Assembly: GCF_001676055.1 (NCBI RefSeq)
Contig: NZ_LZEX01000007.1
Span: 1-64,000, forward strand
DNA: 64,000 nucleotides
Source: Morganella psychrotolerans
GTDB taxonomy: Bacteria > Pseudomonadota > Gammaproteobacteria > Enterobacterales > Enterobacteriaceae
Direction of reading: 5' to 3'
The position numbers and the translations under genes are program-made. Of this stretch, positions 33,486 to 42,089 are shown piece after piece. Within the stretch, counting starts at the first letter, position 1. Every line of letters begins with the position of its first letter. The notes under the pieces were generated by a model, which did not search any database, was not told where the DNA came from, and saw only the letters and a program-made list of their open reading frames with translations.

Positions 33486-34079
33486 ATGGCACAGCATAGC
33501 TTTATCAAACTCCCCAACGATACTCTTGCGCCTGCGACACCGGCAGCAAGGGATTACCTGCATTCAAAAGTTAAGTGCGGCGATGTGCTCTCTGCTGATT
33601 TTAAAAAGGCACGCAACCCACGATTCCACCGTAAATATTTTGCTCTCCTGAACCTCGGTTATGAATACTGGGAACCGGTCGGCGGCACCATTTCGCCTGA
33701 AGAAAAAGAACTGGTTCGCGGGTATGTAAAATACCTGGCGTATTACACGGACAATGCTGACGTTCTGCAATCAGCAGCTGATGACTATCTCAATGATGTG
33801 GCGCAAAAACGCGCTCAGAACATCACCGCAACAAAATCCTTCGATGCTTTCCGCTCCTGGGCTATTGAACAATCCGGTCAGTATGACACCTACGAAATGC
33901 CTGACGGCAGCCTGCGGCGCGTCGCTAAATCAATCAGCTTTGCCAAAATGGACGATCTACAGTTTGGCGAACTCTATAAATCCACACTCGATGTGCTGTG
34001 GAACTTCATTCTGTACCGCAAATTTCCCACGCAACAGGCTGCTGAAAACGCGGCTGCACAGTTATTAGATTTTACCTGA
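33486..34079 (+). CDS. DUF1367-family phage protein
   Basis: 197 residues from ATG 33486 with GGAG nine bases upstream. MAQHSFIKLPNDTLAPATPA and KKARNPRFHRKYFALLNLGYEYWEP are the DUF1367 hallmark. The family sits in the nin-like region of lambdoid phages; function is unknown, but it is linked with recombination genes such as the Ref nuclease following it. Confidence 0.9.
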   Translation: MAQHSFIKLPNDTLAPATPAARDYLHSKVKCGDVLSADFKKARNPRFHRKYFALLNLGYEYWEPVGGTISPEEKELVRGYVKYLAYYTDNADVLQSAADDYLNDVAQKRAQNITATKSFDAFRSWAIEQSGQYDTYEMPDGSLRRVAKSISFAKMDDLQFGELYKSTLDVLWNFILYRKFPTQQAAENAAAQLLDFT

Positions 34080-34091
34080 GAGGCAAGACCA

Positions 34092-34403
34092 ATGACCAAA
34101 TCAAAGACCAAAGCAGAACAGCAGTGGCTGTCAGATGTGGCCGCGCTCGGCTGTATATGTTGCCTGAACATGGGGTATGGACCAACACCGGCGGAAATCC
34201 ATCATCTCCGTTCCGGTCAGGGGGCAGGGCAACGCGCAGATCATTATTCAGTGCTCCCGCTGTGTCCCCGACATCACCGGGCATGTTATGAAACCGGATT
34301 TCATGCAGCACCGGCAACATGGCAGCAGATCCACGGCAGCGAAATTTTATTGCTGGAACAAGTAAAACAGGAAGTGAAGGAGCTGCGCACATGTCGGGTA
34401 TGA
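34092..34403 (+). CDS. Ref-like HNH recombination nuclease
   Basis: 103 residues. CICC near residue 18 and EIHHLRSGQGAGQRADHYSV...LCPRHHRACYETGFH form an HNH-type zinc nuclease resembling phage P1 Ref, a RecA-dependent endonuclease. The basic N-terminus is short compared with P1 Ref. The start is set by an exact GAGGCAAGACCAATG cassette (34080-34094). Confidence 0.82.
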   Translation: MTKSKTKAEQQWLSDVAALGCICCLNMGYGPTPAEIHHLRSGQGAGQRADHYSVLPLCPRHHRACYETGFHAAPATWQQIHGSEILLLEQVKQEVKELRTCRV

Positions 34404-34927
34404 AAGGTATCTCTGATGGGCTGAAACTCGACAAAGAACGTGAGGCATGGTTACAAAATTGGTTATCATTGTTCGGTGCCTGGGTTTATAGCGGGCGATT
34501 AGAAAAACGACAAGGCAGTATGATAGCTCAGTTTATGGCTACTGTTGAACGCAGGGATTATCCGGGTCGCCCTGTTTGTAGTGATGATGACGGTCTGCTA
34601 ATTAATGAGGTGGTCAAACTAATTTACCATCTCGATACGGAAGCCTTTGACATGCTGCTCAGTCGTTATGTTTATTGTGCATCAGACAGAGCAATAGCCC
34701 GGGCGCAGCATGGAAAGTACAGACTTCGGGACATCGTCGCACGAAAAGGTGGACTGCCGGCAAAGAAAGTACCGTCAATATCTACATGCCGGAGAGAAGT
34801 GGATGAAATACTAAAAGCGGTTGAGTATTTATTATACCAACCGCTGACAGATGCGTTTAAAAGCAGAGAAAAAGAAAAGATCGTGAAGCGAAATAGCAAA
34901 AACATGTTGACTTTTTTGAACCAGTGA
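34391..34927 (+). CDS. Q-like late antiterminator (DUF1133)
   Basis: 178 residues from ATG 34391. SMIAQFMATVERRDYPGRPV and MLLSRYVYCASDRAIARAQ are the DUF1133 pattern, a family holding Q-type antiterminators of lambdoid phages. It is the last gene before the late region and is followed within 50 bp by a terminator (34973), through which it would let RNA polymerase pass to lysis and morphogenesis genes. Confidence 0.8.
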   Translation: MSGMKGISDGLKLDKEREAWLQNWLSLFGAWVYSGRLEKRQGSMIAQFMATVERRDYPGRPVCSDDDGLLINEVVKLIYHLDTEAFDMLLSRYVYCASDRAIARAQHGKYRLRDIVARKGGLPAKKVPSISTCRREVDEILKAVEYLLYQPLTDAFKSREKEKIVKRNSKNMLTFLNQ

Positions 34928-34972
34928 GCCACTATTCCAATGTAAGTTGCCGATTTTGTAACTTTACCAACT

Positions 34973-34998
34973 AACCCAGCCAATGCGCTGGGTTTTTT
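34973..34998 (+). terminator. Terminator at the head of the late operon (tR'-like)
   Basis: AACCCAGC CAAT GCGCTGGGTT then a T6 run. Its position straight after the Q-like gene suggests that it is the terminator overcome by Q. Confidence 0.8.
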
Positions 34999-35014
34999 CG
35001 TTTCTGGAGGTAGC

Positions 35015-35371
35015 ATGGATCGTTCAGGGCAACATCTGCACTCATTGTTTGCTGGTATAGATGAAGAGCGACCAAAGACGTTCACAATCGAAGTGAGTGC
35101 GCACTCAACTCTCAGTGCGTTAAAAGCCCTCGAAAAAGCGGTTGAGGGTTTAAAAATGCGTCACTTACATTTTCATCATGAAAATTCTGAGTATAAAAAT
35201 GTCCAGAGCGTCAAGGCTACATTTCGTTATTCCTGTTATCACGCTGAAATGAACAGCGTTACTCGTGATTTCTTAACTGTATCGTCGTTAGTGTCATACT
35301 CGGGTTATTTGAAAGATATTCAATATTGGCGTCACATAGCGGGCCAGCTAAGAGAGCATTCCATTTTTTAA
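35015..35371 (+). CDS. Late-region small protein, unknown
   Basis: 118 residues with a strong ribosome binding site (CTGGAGGTAGC before ATG). His-rich segment MRHLHFHHENSE near residue 50. The 3' third overlaps the convergent gene 35259-35732 by 113 bp. Not recognised. Confidence 0.6.
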   Translation: MDRSGQHLHSLFAGIDEERPKTFTIEVSAHSTLSALKALEKAVEGLKMRHLHFHHENSEYKNVQSVKATFRYSCYHAEMNSVTRDFLTVSSLVSYSGYLKDIQYWRHIAGQLREHSIF

Positions 35372-35732
35372 TGGCGGACTCATAATGTTTGCGTTGAAGT
35401 GGCTTTTGTACTAAAAGCCGGTTCGATAATTCCGGATTTTTTTGTCTCAGCATTTTTAGTCCAAATTCTGCCTTGTCTAACTTAAACATCGCATTATTCA
35501 TGTTGCGGCTAATGAGTGTTTTAAAAAAAATAATCATGCCTAGCCCGGCATAACCTGTTCGTTCGAGCAGACCAGCGGTATCATTCAAAAAGTCATTTTC
35601 ATCTTCGTTGCCGGTAATGGTGAAATCAGGTTTTATTAATAGTAACAGTGTGATTAGTTCGGTTGACCTGATTGTTGTCGGGAGTCCTTCAATAAATGAG
35701 AAAATACAAGATCTGGGATCTTCATAATTCAT
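35259..35732 (-). CDS. Reverse-oriented cargo gene candidate, unknown
   Basis: 157 residues, the only minus-strand gene between Q and the tail fibres. AAGGA lies nine bases upstream of the ATG. The protein is soluble, helical in composition, with no recognised motif (SFIEGLPTTIRSTELITLLL near the start). An isolated reverse gene in a late operon is typical of lysogenic cargo (moron) genes, such as exclusion or conversion functions, but nothing in the sequence shows which. Confidence 0.55.
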   Translation of the reverse strand: MNYEDPRSCIFSFIEGLPTTIRSTELITLLLLIKPDFTITGNEDENDFLNDTAGLLERTGYAGLGMIIFFKTLISRNMNNAMFKLDKAEFGLKMLRQKNPELSNRLLVQKPLQRKHYESAIKKWNALLAGPLCDANIEYLSNNPSMTLTTIQLRNHE

Positions 35733-35825
35733 ATTGTTATTCCTTGTTTGGGTGGTTATTTTTGGCGATTTAACAATATCAGACAGGGATTAGCGCTGCC
35801 AGTCGCTTAACTGGCATTTATCTCA

Positions 35826-35851
35826 GGGCTACGCATTGCGTGGCCTTTTTT
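35826..35851 (+). terminator. Terminator before the holin gene
   Basis: GGGCTACGC ATT GCGTGGCC then TTTTTT. It stops transcription coming from 35015 or a read-through of the late promoter unless antiterminated. Confidence 0.7.
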
Positions 35852-35979
35852 ATTGTGTGCCCGCCGCTGGTGGGCTTACCCGAATAATGCCGTAACCACC
35901 TCACATTAATCTGTTTGGAACGTATAAACCGGTTGCGGCGTTTCCCATTTAACTAAATTCCTCCGTCAGGGGGTGAGCC

Positions 35980-36291
35980 ATGAAAAAGATGCCTAACGAC
36001 CCAAACAACTACGGCTGGTTCAGTAGTCTGCTGATAGTCATCATGACTTTACTCGGCACCGCTGCCAGTTGTGCCTATAAAGCCCTGAATGGTGAAGTCA
36101 TTAGCTGGGGCATTTTCTTTCTTCAGATGGTCGTCTCTGTTTTCGCCGGTGCACTGGTCTTCCTTGCTGCGAGCTATTACGCGTGGGTTCCGGAGTTATC
36201 CGGTGGCATTGCAGGTCTGGCGGGATGGTCGGGTGCTGAGTTCATTAAGGCGCTTGAGAAACGGATAAAAAGGAAAATTGATAATGAGTAG
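35980..36291 (+). CDS. Phage holin
   Basis: 103 residues with three hydrophobic segments (SSLLIVIMTLLGTAASCAY; ISWGIFFLQMVVSVFAGALVFLAAS; LSGGIAGLAGWSGAEF) and a basic tail. This fits class I/III phage holins of the HP1/P2-like type. It forms membrane lesions that time lysis and release the endolysin encoded next, whose start overlaps its 3' end. Confidence 0.85.
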   Translation: MKKMPNDPNNYGWFSSLLIVIMTLLGTAASCAYKALNGEVISWGIFFLQMVVSVFAGALVFLAASYYAWVPELSGGIAGLAGWSGAEFIKALEKRIKRKIDNE

Positions 36292-36676
36292 CTTCATATT
36301 CAGTAAGCGCAGTGAAGATAACCTGAAAGGTGTCAATCCTGACCTGGTGAAAGTTATCCGCCGGACGCTGGAAATCACACCGGTCGATTTCATTGTGATT
36401 GAGGGATTACGAACCGAGGCACGGCAAAAGCAACTGGTCAATGAGAAGAAATCACAGACCATGAAAAGCCGCCACCTTACCGGCCACGCGGTCGATATTA
36501 TCCCGGTCAACACCAAATGGCAGATTGACGAATTCAAGCCCCTGCTGAAAGCGGTTAAACAGGCTGCTGATGAATTGAATATAAAGCTGCGCTTCGGTAT
36601 CAACTGGAAGAACGACCCGTCACTGCCGATTGAAACCCGCTTCATTGACGCGCCTCATATCGAAATACCTGTCTAA
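36284..36676 (+). CDS. Endolysin, M15 L-Ala-D-Glu peptidase
   Basis: 130 residues from ATG 36284, overlapping the holin stop. An M15C zinc peptidase like phage T5 endolysin: VIEGLRTEARQKQLV, SRHLTGHAVDIIP (His and Asp zinc ligands) and DAPHIEIP (third His). Cleaves peptidoglycan cross-bridges at lysis. There is no signal, so it depends on the holin. Confidence 0.92.
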   Translation: MSSFIFSKRSEDNLKGVNPDLVKVIRRTLEITPVDFIVIEGLRTEARQKQLVNEKKSQTMKSRHLTGHAVDIIPVNTKWQIDEFKPLLKAVKQAADELNIKLRFGINWKNDPSLPIETRFIDAPHIEIPV

Positions 36677-36775
36677 GAAAACAATCAGGAGGCTTCGGTT
36701 CCGGTGACTCCTCAGAATTAAGTAGTCATCCCGTTTCGTAATCTCCTTAAAATCAAGGGGATTAATCAGGACGGC

Positions 36776-36973
36776 TTGATTTTAAGCTTTCATCCGATTA
36801 ACAGGCTTCGCAATTGCGGGGCCTTTTTTACATCCGAATTTCACCGCGCACCGAAAGCGCATATTACACCACCGAATCTAAACCTATGGAATGAGCCTTT
36901 GGGAGCGCCAGTAGTGCTGGCGAGCCTCGGTGGGCTGTCGTTCCGTTTCGGCAAAGGTTCATTTCATAGTTGA
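36776..36973 (+). CDS. Possible small Ash-like ORF in antirepressor leader
   Basis: 65 codons; the segment SEFHRAPKAHITPPNLNLWN and ASLGGLSFRFGKGSF recall the small frames annotated as Ash/Icd-like proteins upstream of antirepressors in many prophages. There is no good ribosome binding site, and the stretch contains a terminator and a GCGCCAG/CTGGCG hairpin, so it may be a structured regulatory RNA rather than a gene. Confidence 0.3.
   Translation: MILSFHPINRLRNCGAFFTSEFHRAPKAHITPPNLNLWNEPLGAPVVLASLGGLSFRFGKGSFHS
36804..36829 (+). terminator. Terminator between endolysin and antirepressor
   Basis: GGCTTCGC AATT GCGGGGCC followed by six T. It sits 180 bp upstream of the antirepressor start, so antirepressor expression may depend on Q read-through or on a separate promoter. 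Confidence 0.7.
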
Positions 36974-36983
36974 GGTAAACGTT

Positions 36984-37562
36984 ATGCAATATCCTGCAAT
37001 CGCAGAAATTATGTTTAAGGGTGACACACTAACTACCATTCAGGATGGCAGTACTGAGCTTGTGGCCATGAAACCCATTGTTGAGGCTATTGGCCTCGAC
37101 TGGAAATCTCAGCACCGTAAACTTATGTCACAAAAAGATAAATTCAGCTGTGGTCATATGACCATACCTTCCGCTGGCGGGTTGCAGGAAATGCTCTGCA
37201 TGCCCCTCCGTAAACTCAACGGCTGGTTGTTCAGTATTAACCCGAATAAGGTGAAAGCGTCGATTCGCAATAAGCTTATTTCTTATCAGGAGGAATGTTT
37301 TTCTGCTCTTCATGACTACTGGTCAAAAGGCGCGGCTGTTAATTCCCGCAAGGTCAGCGTAATGGAACAACTTAATGAGGCATGCGCCGATTATAAACGG
37401 GATGAAGCTATCGCCAGTAAGTTTGGCAAAGGTCTGAATGAATGGAAATGGGTTAAACCGGCACACAATAAAAAGATGAGAGAACTGGCGAATCAGGCTG
37501 GTGGGTTACTTTTGGATCTGATTCTGGTTGAAATCGGCAAAGGAAAAATAACCCGGTCATGA
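36984..37562 (+). CDS. P22-AR type phage antirepressor
   Basis: 192 residues from ATG 36984 (GAGGTAAACG upstream). The N-terminal P22_AR/Bro-like domain is plain: MVAMKPIVEAIGLDWKSQH-type pattern (VAMKPIVEAIGLDWKSQHRK), MCMPLRKLNGWLFSINP and YQEECFSALHDYW. Such proteins bind and inactivate phage repressors. Since the repressor here has no self-cleavage domain, this gene is a likely inducer of the lytic cycle. Placement among lysis genes, as in Gifsy-type prophages, is noteworthy. Confidence 0.85.
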   Translation: MQYPAIAEIMFKGDTLTTIQDGSTELVAMKPIVEAIGLDWKSQHRKLMSQKDKFSCGHMTIPSAGGLQEMLCMPLRKLNGWLFSINPNKVKASIRNKLISYQEECFSALHDYWSKGAAVNSRKVSVMEQLNEACADYKRDEAIASKFGKGLNEWKWVKPAHNKKMRELANQAGGLLLDLILVEIGKGKITRS

Positions 37563-38092
37563 AAAAGATTATTCCCGCTTTACTCAATGGCTGGCTGTGG
37601 GCTGTGGTGTTCTTCGGGTTATGGTTGTTCAGCCTGCTGTCAGCCGAACAATCAGAAGGGCAGCACAAAGACAATATGATTGCTGACAAGCAAAAGGTGA
37701 TTGATAACGCCTACACCAGCTTCGATATCTTTGACCGCGTTGCCGCGGCGAACGCCAGCCGGAACATTCAGGCAGAAGCCAAATCACAGGAGAAGCAGAT
37801 TGAATACCGCACCATCATCCGTAAAGAATCTAACTGTAATCTTTATGTTCCTCAGTCTGTTGCTGACGGGCTGCTCAGTCACACCTACGCCATCCGCGAA
37901 TCAGCAATGCGTGCCGATCCCGGCATCACTGACACAGCCGGTGTTGGCTCCACTACCACCCGCCGACTGACATATTGCCAGGCAGCTGAGTGGATTGAGC
38001 CATTATTGAAAGCGCTGGATATAGCAAACGGGCAGTTGATGGATATCAGAAAAGCGGATGCAGAGCGAAACGGAAAACTGCAACCACGATAA
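37559..38092 (+). CDS. Rz-like inner-membrane spanin
   Basis: 177 residues. An N-terminal signal-anchor (residues ~8-28, LNGWLWAVVFFGLWLFSLLS) and a long helical periplasmic part, then RIIRKESNCNLYVPQ-type region. Size, place after the lysis genes and the nested lipoprotein gene identify it as the inner half of the spanin that fuses inner and outer membranes at lysis. The start overlaps the antirepressor stop (ATGA). Confidence 0.8.
   Translation: MKKIIPALLNGWLWAVVFFGLWLFSLLSAEQSEGQHKDNMIADKQKVIDNAYTSFDIFDRVAAANASRNIQAEAKSQEKQIEYRTIIRKESNCNLYVPQSVADGLLSHTYAIRESAMRADPGITDTAGVGSTTTRRLTYCQAAEWIEPLLKALDIANGQLMDIRKADAERNGKLQPR
37845..37970 (+). CDS. Rz1-like outer-membrane spanin lipoprotein, nested in Rz
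   Basis: 41 residues in another frame inside the Rz-like gene. MFLSLLLTGCSVTPTPSANQ has a short signal with lipobox LLTGC, followed by a proline-rich mature peptide (IPASLTQPVLAPLPPAD), the hallmark of Rz1. The ribosome binding site is weak, as is common for nested Rz1 genes. Confidence 0.78.
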   Translation: MFLSLLLTGCSVTPTPSANQQCVPIPASLTQPVLAPLPPAD

Positions 38093-38134
38093 GCGGGCAG
38101 TAAGGGAAATTGAACAACAACTGCAGGTGATGAA

Positions 38135-38320
38135 ATGAAGCAATATGGCATTGAAGCAGAAAGAATCGGTGAAGTATCTATTGTCACTGTGAGTAATGGC
38201 AATCTTCATGCGACGGCAGAATGTATTGGACAGGTACGCCGTATGTCTGTCACAGGGCGTGGAAATGTCAGGCAGATAAAAACTATCGCAAAGATATTCC
38301 AGAAAACGATTAATGCATAA
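38135..38320 (+). CDS. Small phage protein, unknown
   Basis: 61 residues (MKQYGIEAERIGEVSIVTVS...), with AGGTGA six bases upstream. Lies between the lysis and packaging modules, before a terminator. Not recognised. Confidence 0.5.
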   Translation: MKQYGIEAERIGEVSIVTVSNGNLHATAECIGQVRRMSVTGRGNVRQIKTIAKIFQKTINA

Positions 38321-38330
38321 CCCATCACAA

Positions 38331-38355
38331 AGCCTGCTCACTGAGTGGGCTTTTT
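38331..38355 (+). terminator. Terminator before the terminase genes
   Basis: AGCCTGCTCA C TGAGTGGGCT stem followed by TTTTT; it separates lysis and packaging modules. Confidence 0.7.
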
Positions 38356-38378
38356 AATTGGTTAAGGAGATAAACAAG

Positions 38379-39105
38379 ATGGCTAAACCGGATTGGGGGA
38401 TGCTACAGCAGCGGTTCCTCACCGAACATGCTAAATCAGGAATATCCCCGAAAGAGTGGTGTGAAGAGCAAGGGTTAAATTACTCGACCGCAAAGCGTTA
38501 TATTAAGATTGCGAATTCGCAGAAAGTTAATGCGAATAAAGCTGCGAATGGAAATATTCGCAAAATTGAGAAGAAGCAACCTATATCAGCTGGTACACAA
38601 AATGCCGATGCGAATAATGTGCAGGAAGATGCGACGGAAAGCGCGGGTATATTAAAACCGCAGCATGAAACTTTTGCGCAGAACATTGCGCAGGGAATGC
38701 CCCAAAAAGAGGCTGCCATTTGCGCTGGCTACTCGCCTAGCAGGGCAGACACACAGGCTCCAATTTTATTAAAACGACCTGATGTTCGTCAGCGCATCAG
38801 GGAGCTGAGGCAGGAAGCTGCGCTGTTGGTCTCGTTCAATGCCAAAGATCTGGCTGACTTATCTTTCAAAGCCGCAAAGGATGCGCTTACGGATAAAAAA
38901 ATTCGGGCAGGTTGCGCCTAACGTAAAAAATGCTGCGCAACTTACCGGGATAGATATGAGCACCAATAAGACGGAGGTCAATGTAGATCTGGTCGGATTA
39001 AGCTACGGCAAAGTCTGCATTGTTACACCGTCAACATGTCCGCCCGAAGCATGGGATGCGCACATGGAAAAACTGCGCACGGGAAAGGCGATAGCCCAAC
39101 AATAA
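38379..39105 (+). pseudogene. Terminase small subunit, frame interrupted at A7
   Basis: About 241 residues when read through. The start ATG 38379 has AAGGAGATAAAC. An N-terminal HTH (HAKSGISPKEWCEEQGLNYS), a linker with Asn/Ala repeats, and the Terminase_2 core QNIAQGMPQKEAAICAGYSP and LKRPDVRQRIRELRQEAALL. At seven A (38895-38901) the frame slips; with six A it continues KKFGQVAPNVKNAAQLTGID to 39105. Binds pac/cos DNA and recruits the large subunit, whose gene overlaps. Confidence 0.78.
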
Positions 39106-40412
39106 TTGGTGGCGTCCTGTATTCATTCAGCAGCGATTGGGCTCCCGGTGTTCTTTATGACAAGCCGGTGGGTGATGTTCGCTGGCGTTGGATGTACGGG
39201 GGGCGAGGCGGCGGCAAATCAGTTGAGATTGCCAGAGCTCTGGTATTGTTGGGCGCTAATGAGTCAATGACGATCCTGTGCGCTCGTGAATTTCAGAATT
39301 CCATTAACGATTCTGTATTAGCGTTACTTGAATCGGAGATATACAACCTCGGACTGTCTCACTTCTACAAGGTGAAGAATAATGAGATTGAGGGGCTTAA
39401 TGGCACCCGTTTTACATTCAAAGGTCTGCGCAACAACATAAACAGCATTAAGTCGATGCATGGCATCCGAATTTGTTGGGTTGAAGAAGCACAGACAGTT
39501 TCACAGGATAGCTGGGATATTCTTGGCCCGACAGTTCGTGCGAATAAATCAGAGGTGTGGGTATCGTATAATCCCCGCGAAGAAGAAGACCCCACATACA
39601 AATTGATGAAACGCCATGAGGCAGATCCTCCGGATGGTGGGGTAATCATACTCTGTGTGAATTACGGGGATAATATCTTTTTCCCAGATGTACTCCGGCA
39701 TGAAATGGAGTACTGCAAGCGCGTTGACTATGAGGCGTATGAACACATCTGGCTGGGAATGCCACGGGCTATCAGTGAGGCAGTAATCTTCTCCGGGAAG
39801 TACCGCGAGGAAATGTTTTCTGATGATCTGTGGAAACAGGCAGACCGGCTTTTCTTCGGCGCTGACTTCGGTTTTGCCAACGACCCCAGCACATTGATCC
39901 GAAGTTTTATTATCGGGCGGACTCTGTACATTGAGTATGAGTCATATGGTGTCGGTGTTGAACTGGATGACTTGTGGAAGTTTTACGCGGGAAAAGACGG
40001 GGCAACAGCGGAACAGATACCATTATGGAAAGACGGAGACGACAAAAAATACCTAGGCATACCGGAATCCCGTAAATGGCCCATCCACGGCGATAACAGC
40101 CGACCTGAAACTATCAGTTATTTGTCTCGGCAGGGATTTAATATTGATTCCGCATCAAAATGGCCGGGTAGTGTTGAAGACGGGATAACTTACCTGAAGG
40201 GATTTGAACAGATTGTTATTCATCCTCGCTGTAAGCACATGCTTGAAGAGGCGCGACTCTATTCGTACAAGGTTGACCGGATGAGTGGGGATATACTCCC
40301 GGTGGTTGAAGATAAACACAATCACTGTTGGGATGCCGTCAGATACGGATTGGATGGTTACATAACCAGTCAGGGTGATCTTGGTGTATGGGCCTCTTTG
40401 GGTAAACGCTGA
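39036..40412 (+). CDS. Terminase large subunit (PBSX/Terminase_3 type)
   Basis: 458 residues at the furthest start; none of the upstream ATGs has a good ribosome binding site, so translation is probably coupled to the small subunit. ATPase: Walker A GGRGGGKS, Walker [10 protein letters not shown], coupling motif VWVSYNP. Nuclease: [12 protein letters not shown] and the terminal [16 protein letters not shown] with catalytic Asp residues. Drives DNA packaging and cuts the concatemer. Confidence 0.93.
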   Translation: MSARSMGCAHGKTAHGKGDSPTIIGGVLYSFSSDWAPGVLYDKPVGDVRWRWMYGGRGGGKSVEIARALVLLGANESMTILCAREFQNSINDSVLALLESEIYNLGLSHFYKVKNNEIEGLNGTRFTFKGLRNNINSIKSMHGIRICWVEEAQTVSQDSWDILGPTVRANKSEVWVSYNPREEEDPTYKLMKRHEADPPDGGVIILCVNYGDNIFFPDVLRHEMEYCKRVDYEAYEHIWLGMPRAISEAVIFSGKYREEMFSDDLWKQADRLFFGADFGFANDPSTLIRSFIIGRTLYIEYESYGVGVELDDLWKFYAGKDGATAEQIPLWKDGDDKKYLGIPESRKWPIHGDNSRPETISYLSRQGFNIDSASKWPGSVEDGITYLKGFEQIVIHPRCKHMLEEARLYSYKVDRMSGDILPVVEDKHNHCWDAVRYGLDGYITSQGDLGVWASLGKR

Positions 40413-40631
40413 AACTGTCAAAAACAGGCACTTCATCCATTAATGTCCCTGAGATTAAAATCAAGATTTTCGTAACAATTAAACAACAAAAATACAGTGC
40501 GGAACAGCGGTATTAATCTGCTTCTTTTATGCTGTTCACTCTTATTTTTGCATCAACCTTGATCCGCTTATTCGGGTAACACCCATTATGTTAAACAGCC
40601 CTTCTTTTTAATAAATTATCGTGAGGATTAA

Positions 40632-42089
40632 ATGTCCCGTAAAAAACGCCGTAACGGCGCAAAACAGCCCGTTAGAACCGGTGACGGGTATAATAACATC
40701 ACGGCAAAAATGGGGACATCAACGCCCAATATTCAGTCAGGCGGCGTGTACGTCCCCGGGTACATAACCCGCGACAGAACCACGCTGGAATTTGCCTACC
40801 GGTCATCATTTCTGGTCGGTGCTGCAGTAGATGCTATTGCTGATGATATGACACGTAAAGGCGTCAGTATCAGCTCAAAACTTCCGCCCGGCTATAAGGG
40901 CCGTCTGGAAGACTTCTGGGATGAGGCAGCAATCTGGGACGGACTGAATGATGTTATCAAATGGTCGCGGCTTTATGGCGGCGCGGTGCTGGTTATCATG
41001 ATTGATGGTCAGGACTTCTCGACGACACTGAATATTGAAACTATCAAAGAAGGGCAGTTCAAAGGCGTTATCGCACTTGACCGCTGGCAGTTAGAACCAA
41101 GCTACAGCGACCCGGTGACAGAATACGGACCAGATTACGGTAAGCCCAAATATTACCGCGTTATTACCAATCAGCACGGGCTTGAGAAATGGAATATCCA
41201 CCATTCTCGGCTGATTCGTATGGACGGTGACAGTCTTCCGTATCAACAGTCTCTGACAGAGAACGGGTGGGGGATGTCTGTCGTTGAACGTATTTTTGAG
41301 CGCATTCAGGCATTCGATACTGCCACTGTTGGTACAACACAGTTAATTCATAAAGCTCACCTGCGAACCTATAGTATTGATGGACTGAGACAGGTGCTGG
41401 CAACTGGCGGAGATCTGGAAAAAGGGCTGATGAAGCATCTGGATATGATTCGGGAATTTCAGACCATAGAAGGGATGACCTTGATGGATTCCAAAGATGA
41501 GTTTGCCACTCACAGCTATTCCTTCTCAGGCATTGCTGACGTCATTCTCCGCTTTGCTGAACAGGTGTCCGGTGCGACAGGTATTCCGCTGGTGCGCCTG
41601 TTTGGTCAGTCACCGTCCGGATTCAGTACCGGTGACGGGGATCTGGAAAACTATTACAGCCGGGTTAACTCGTCACAGGAGCGTAAACTGCGCCGCCATA
41701 TCCGGCGCCTGATGGATATCTCTTGGCGCTCGTTGTTCGGTAAGCCGTTGCCTGATGATTTCACATTCGTGTTTAACAAGCTGTGGGAAATGTCAGACAC
41801 TGACCGGTCAACAATGGCGGGTAATGTTGCCACAGCACTGAGCACGCTGGTGGAGCGGGGAATAATGCCGATCCACGCTGCAATGAACGACCTGCGGAAT
41901 ATCGCTGATGTCACCGGTATCGGCGGGTCGATAACAGACAAGGATATTGAGGATGCGAAAGCCGAGTGGGAGACGGATGAATTTGAGACCGGCCCTGCGC
42001 CGTCGCTCGGAAATTCAGTATCAGAAAAGCCTACAGGCGATAGCAAACCAGATAAGCAAAATCGTCACTGGCTCATACGATGGTTCTGA
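40632..42089 (+). CDS. Portal protein (DUF1073)
   Basis: 485 residues. LEFAYRSSFLVGAAVDAIADDMTRKG-type start, GGAVLVIMIDGQD, and GIPLVRLFGQSPSGFSTGDGD-like C-terminal block match DUF1073 portals. The portal is the dodecameric ring at the capsid vertex. Databases often label this family after the unrelated anti-CBASS protein Acb1 because some fusions exist; no nuclease motif was seen here. The 3' end overlaps the next gene by 143 bp. Confidence 0.85.
   Translation: MSRKKRRNGAKQPVRTGDGYNNITAKMGTSTPNIQSGGVYVPGYITRDRTTLEFAYRSSFLVGAAVDAIADDMTRKGVSISSKLPPGYKGRLEDFWDEAAIWDGLNDVIKWSRLYGGAVLVIMIDGQDFSTTLNIETIKEGQFKGVIALDRWQLEPSYSDPVTEYGPDYGKPKYYRVITNQHGLEKWNIHHSRLIRMDGDSLPYQQSLTENGWGMSVVERIFERIQAFDTATVGTTQLIHKAHLRTYSIDGLRQVLATGGDLEKGLMKHLDMIREFQTIEGMTLMDSKDEFATHSYSFSGIADVILRFAEQVSGATGIPLVRLFGQSPSGFSTGDGDLENYYSRVNSSQERKLRRHIRRLMDISWRSLFGKPLPDDFTFVFNKLWEMSDTDRSTMAGNVATALSTLVERGIMPIHAAMNDLRNIADVTGIGGSITDKDIEDAKAEWETDEFETGPAPSLGNSVSEKPTGDSKPDKQNRHWLIRWF

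Noticed and set aside
33418..33651. ORF overlapping the start of the DUF1367 gene
   Set aside because: Lies in another frame over a clearly conserved gene and has no family resemblance or ribosome binding site.
40632..42089. Possible anti-CBASS (Acb1) protein
   Set aside because: The family label is shared with DUF1073 portals in databases, but size, position after terminase and lack of 2H phosphoesterase motifs show a portal.
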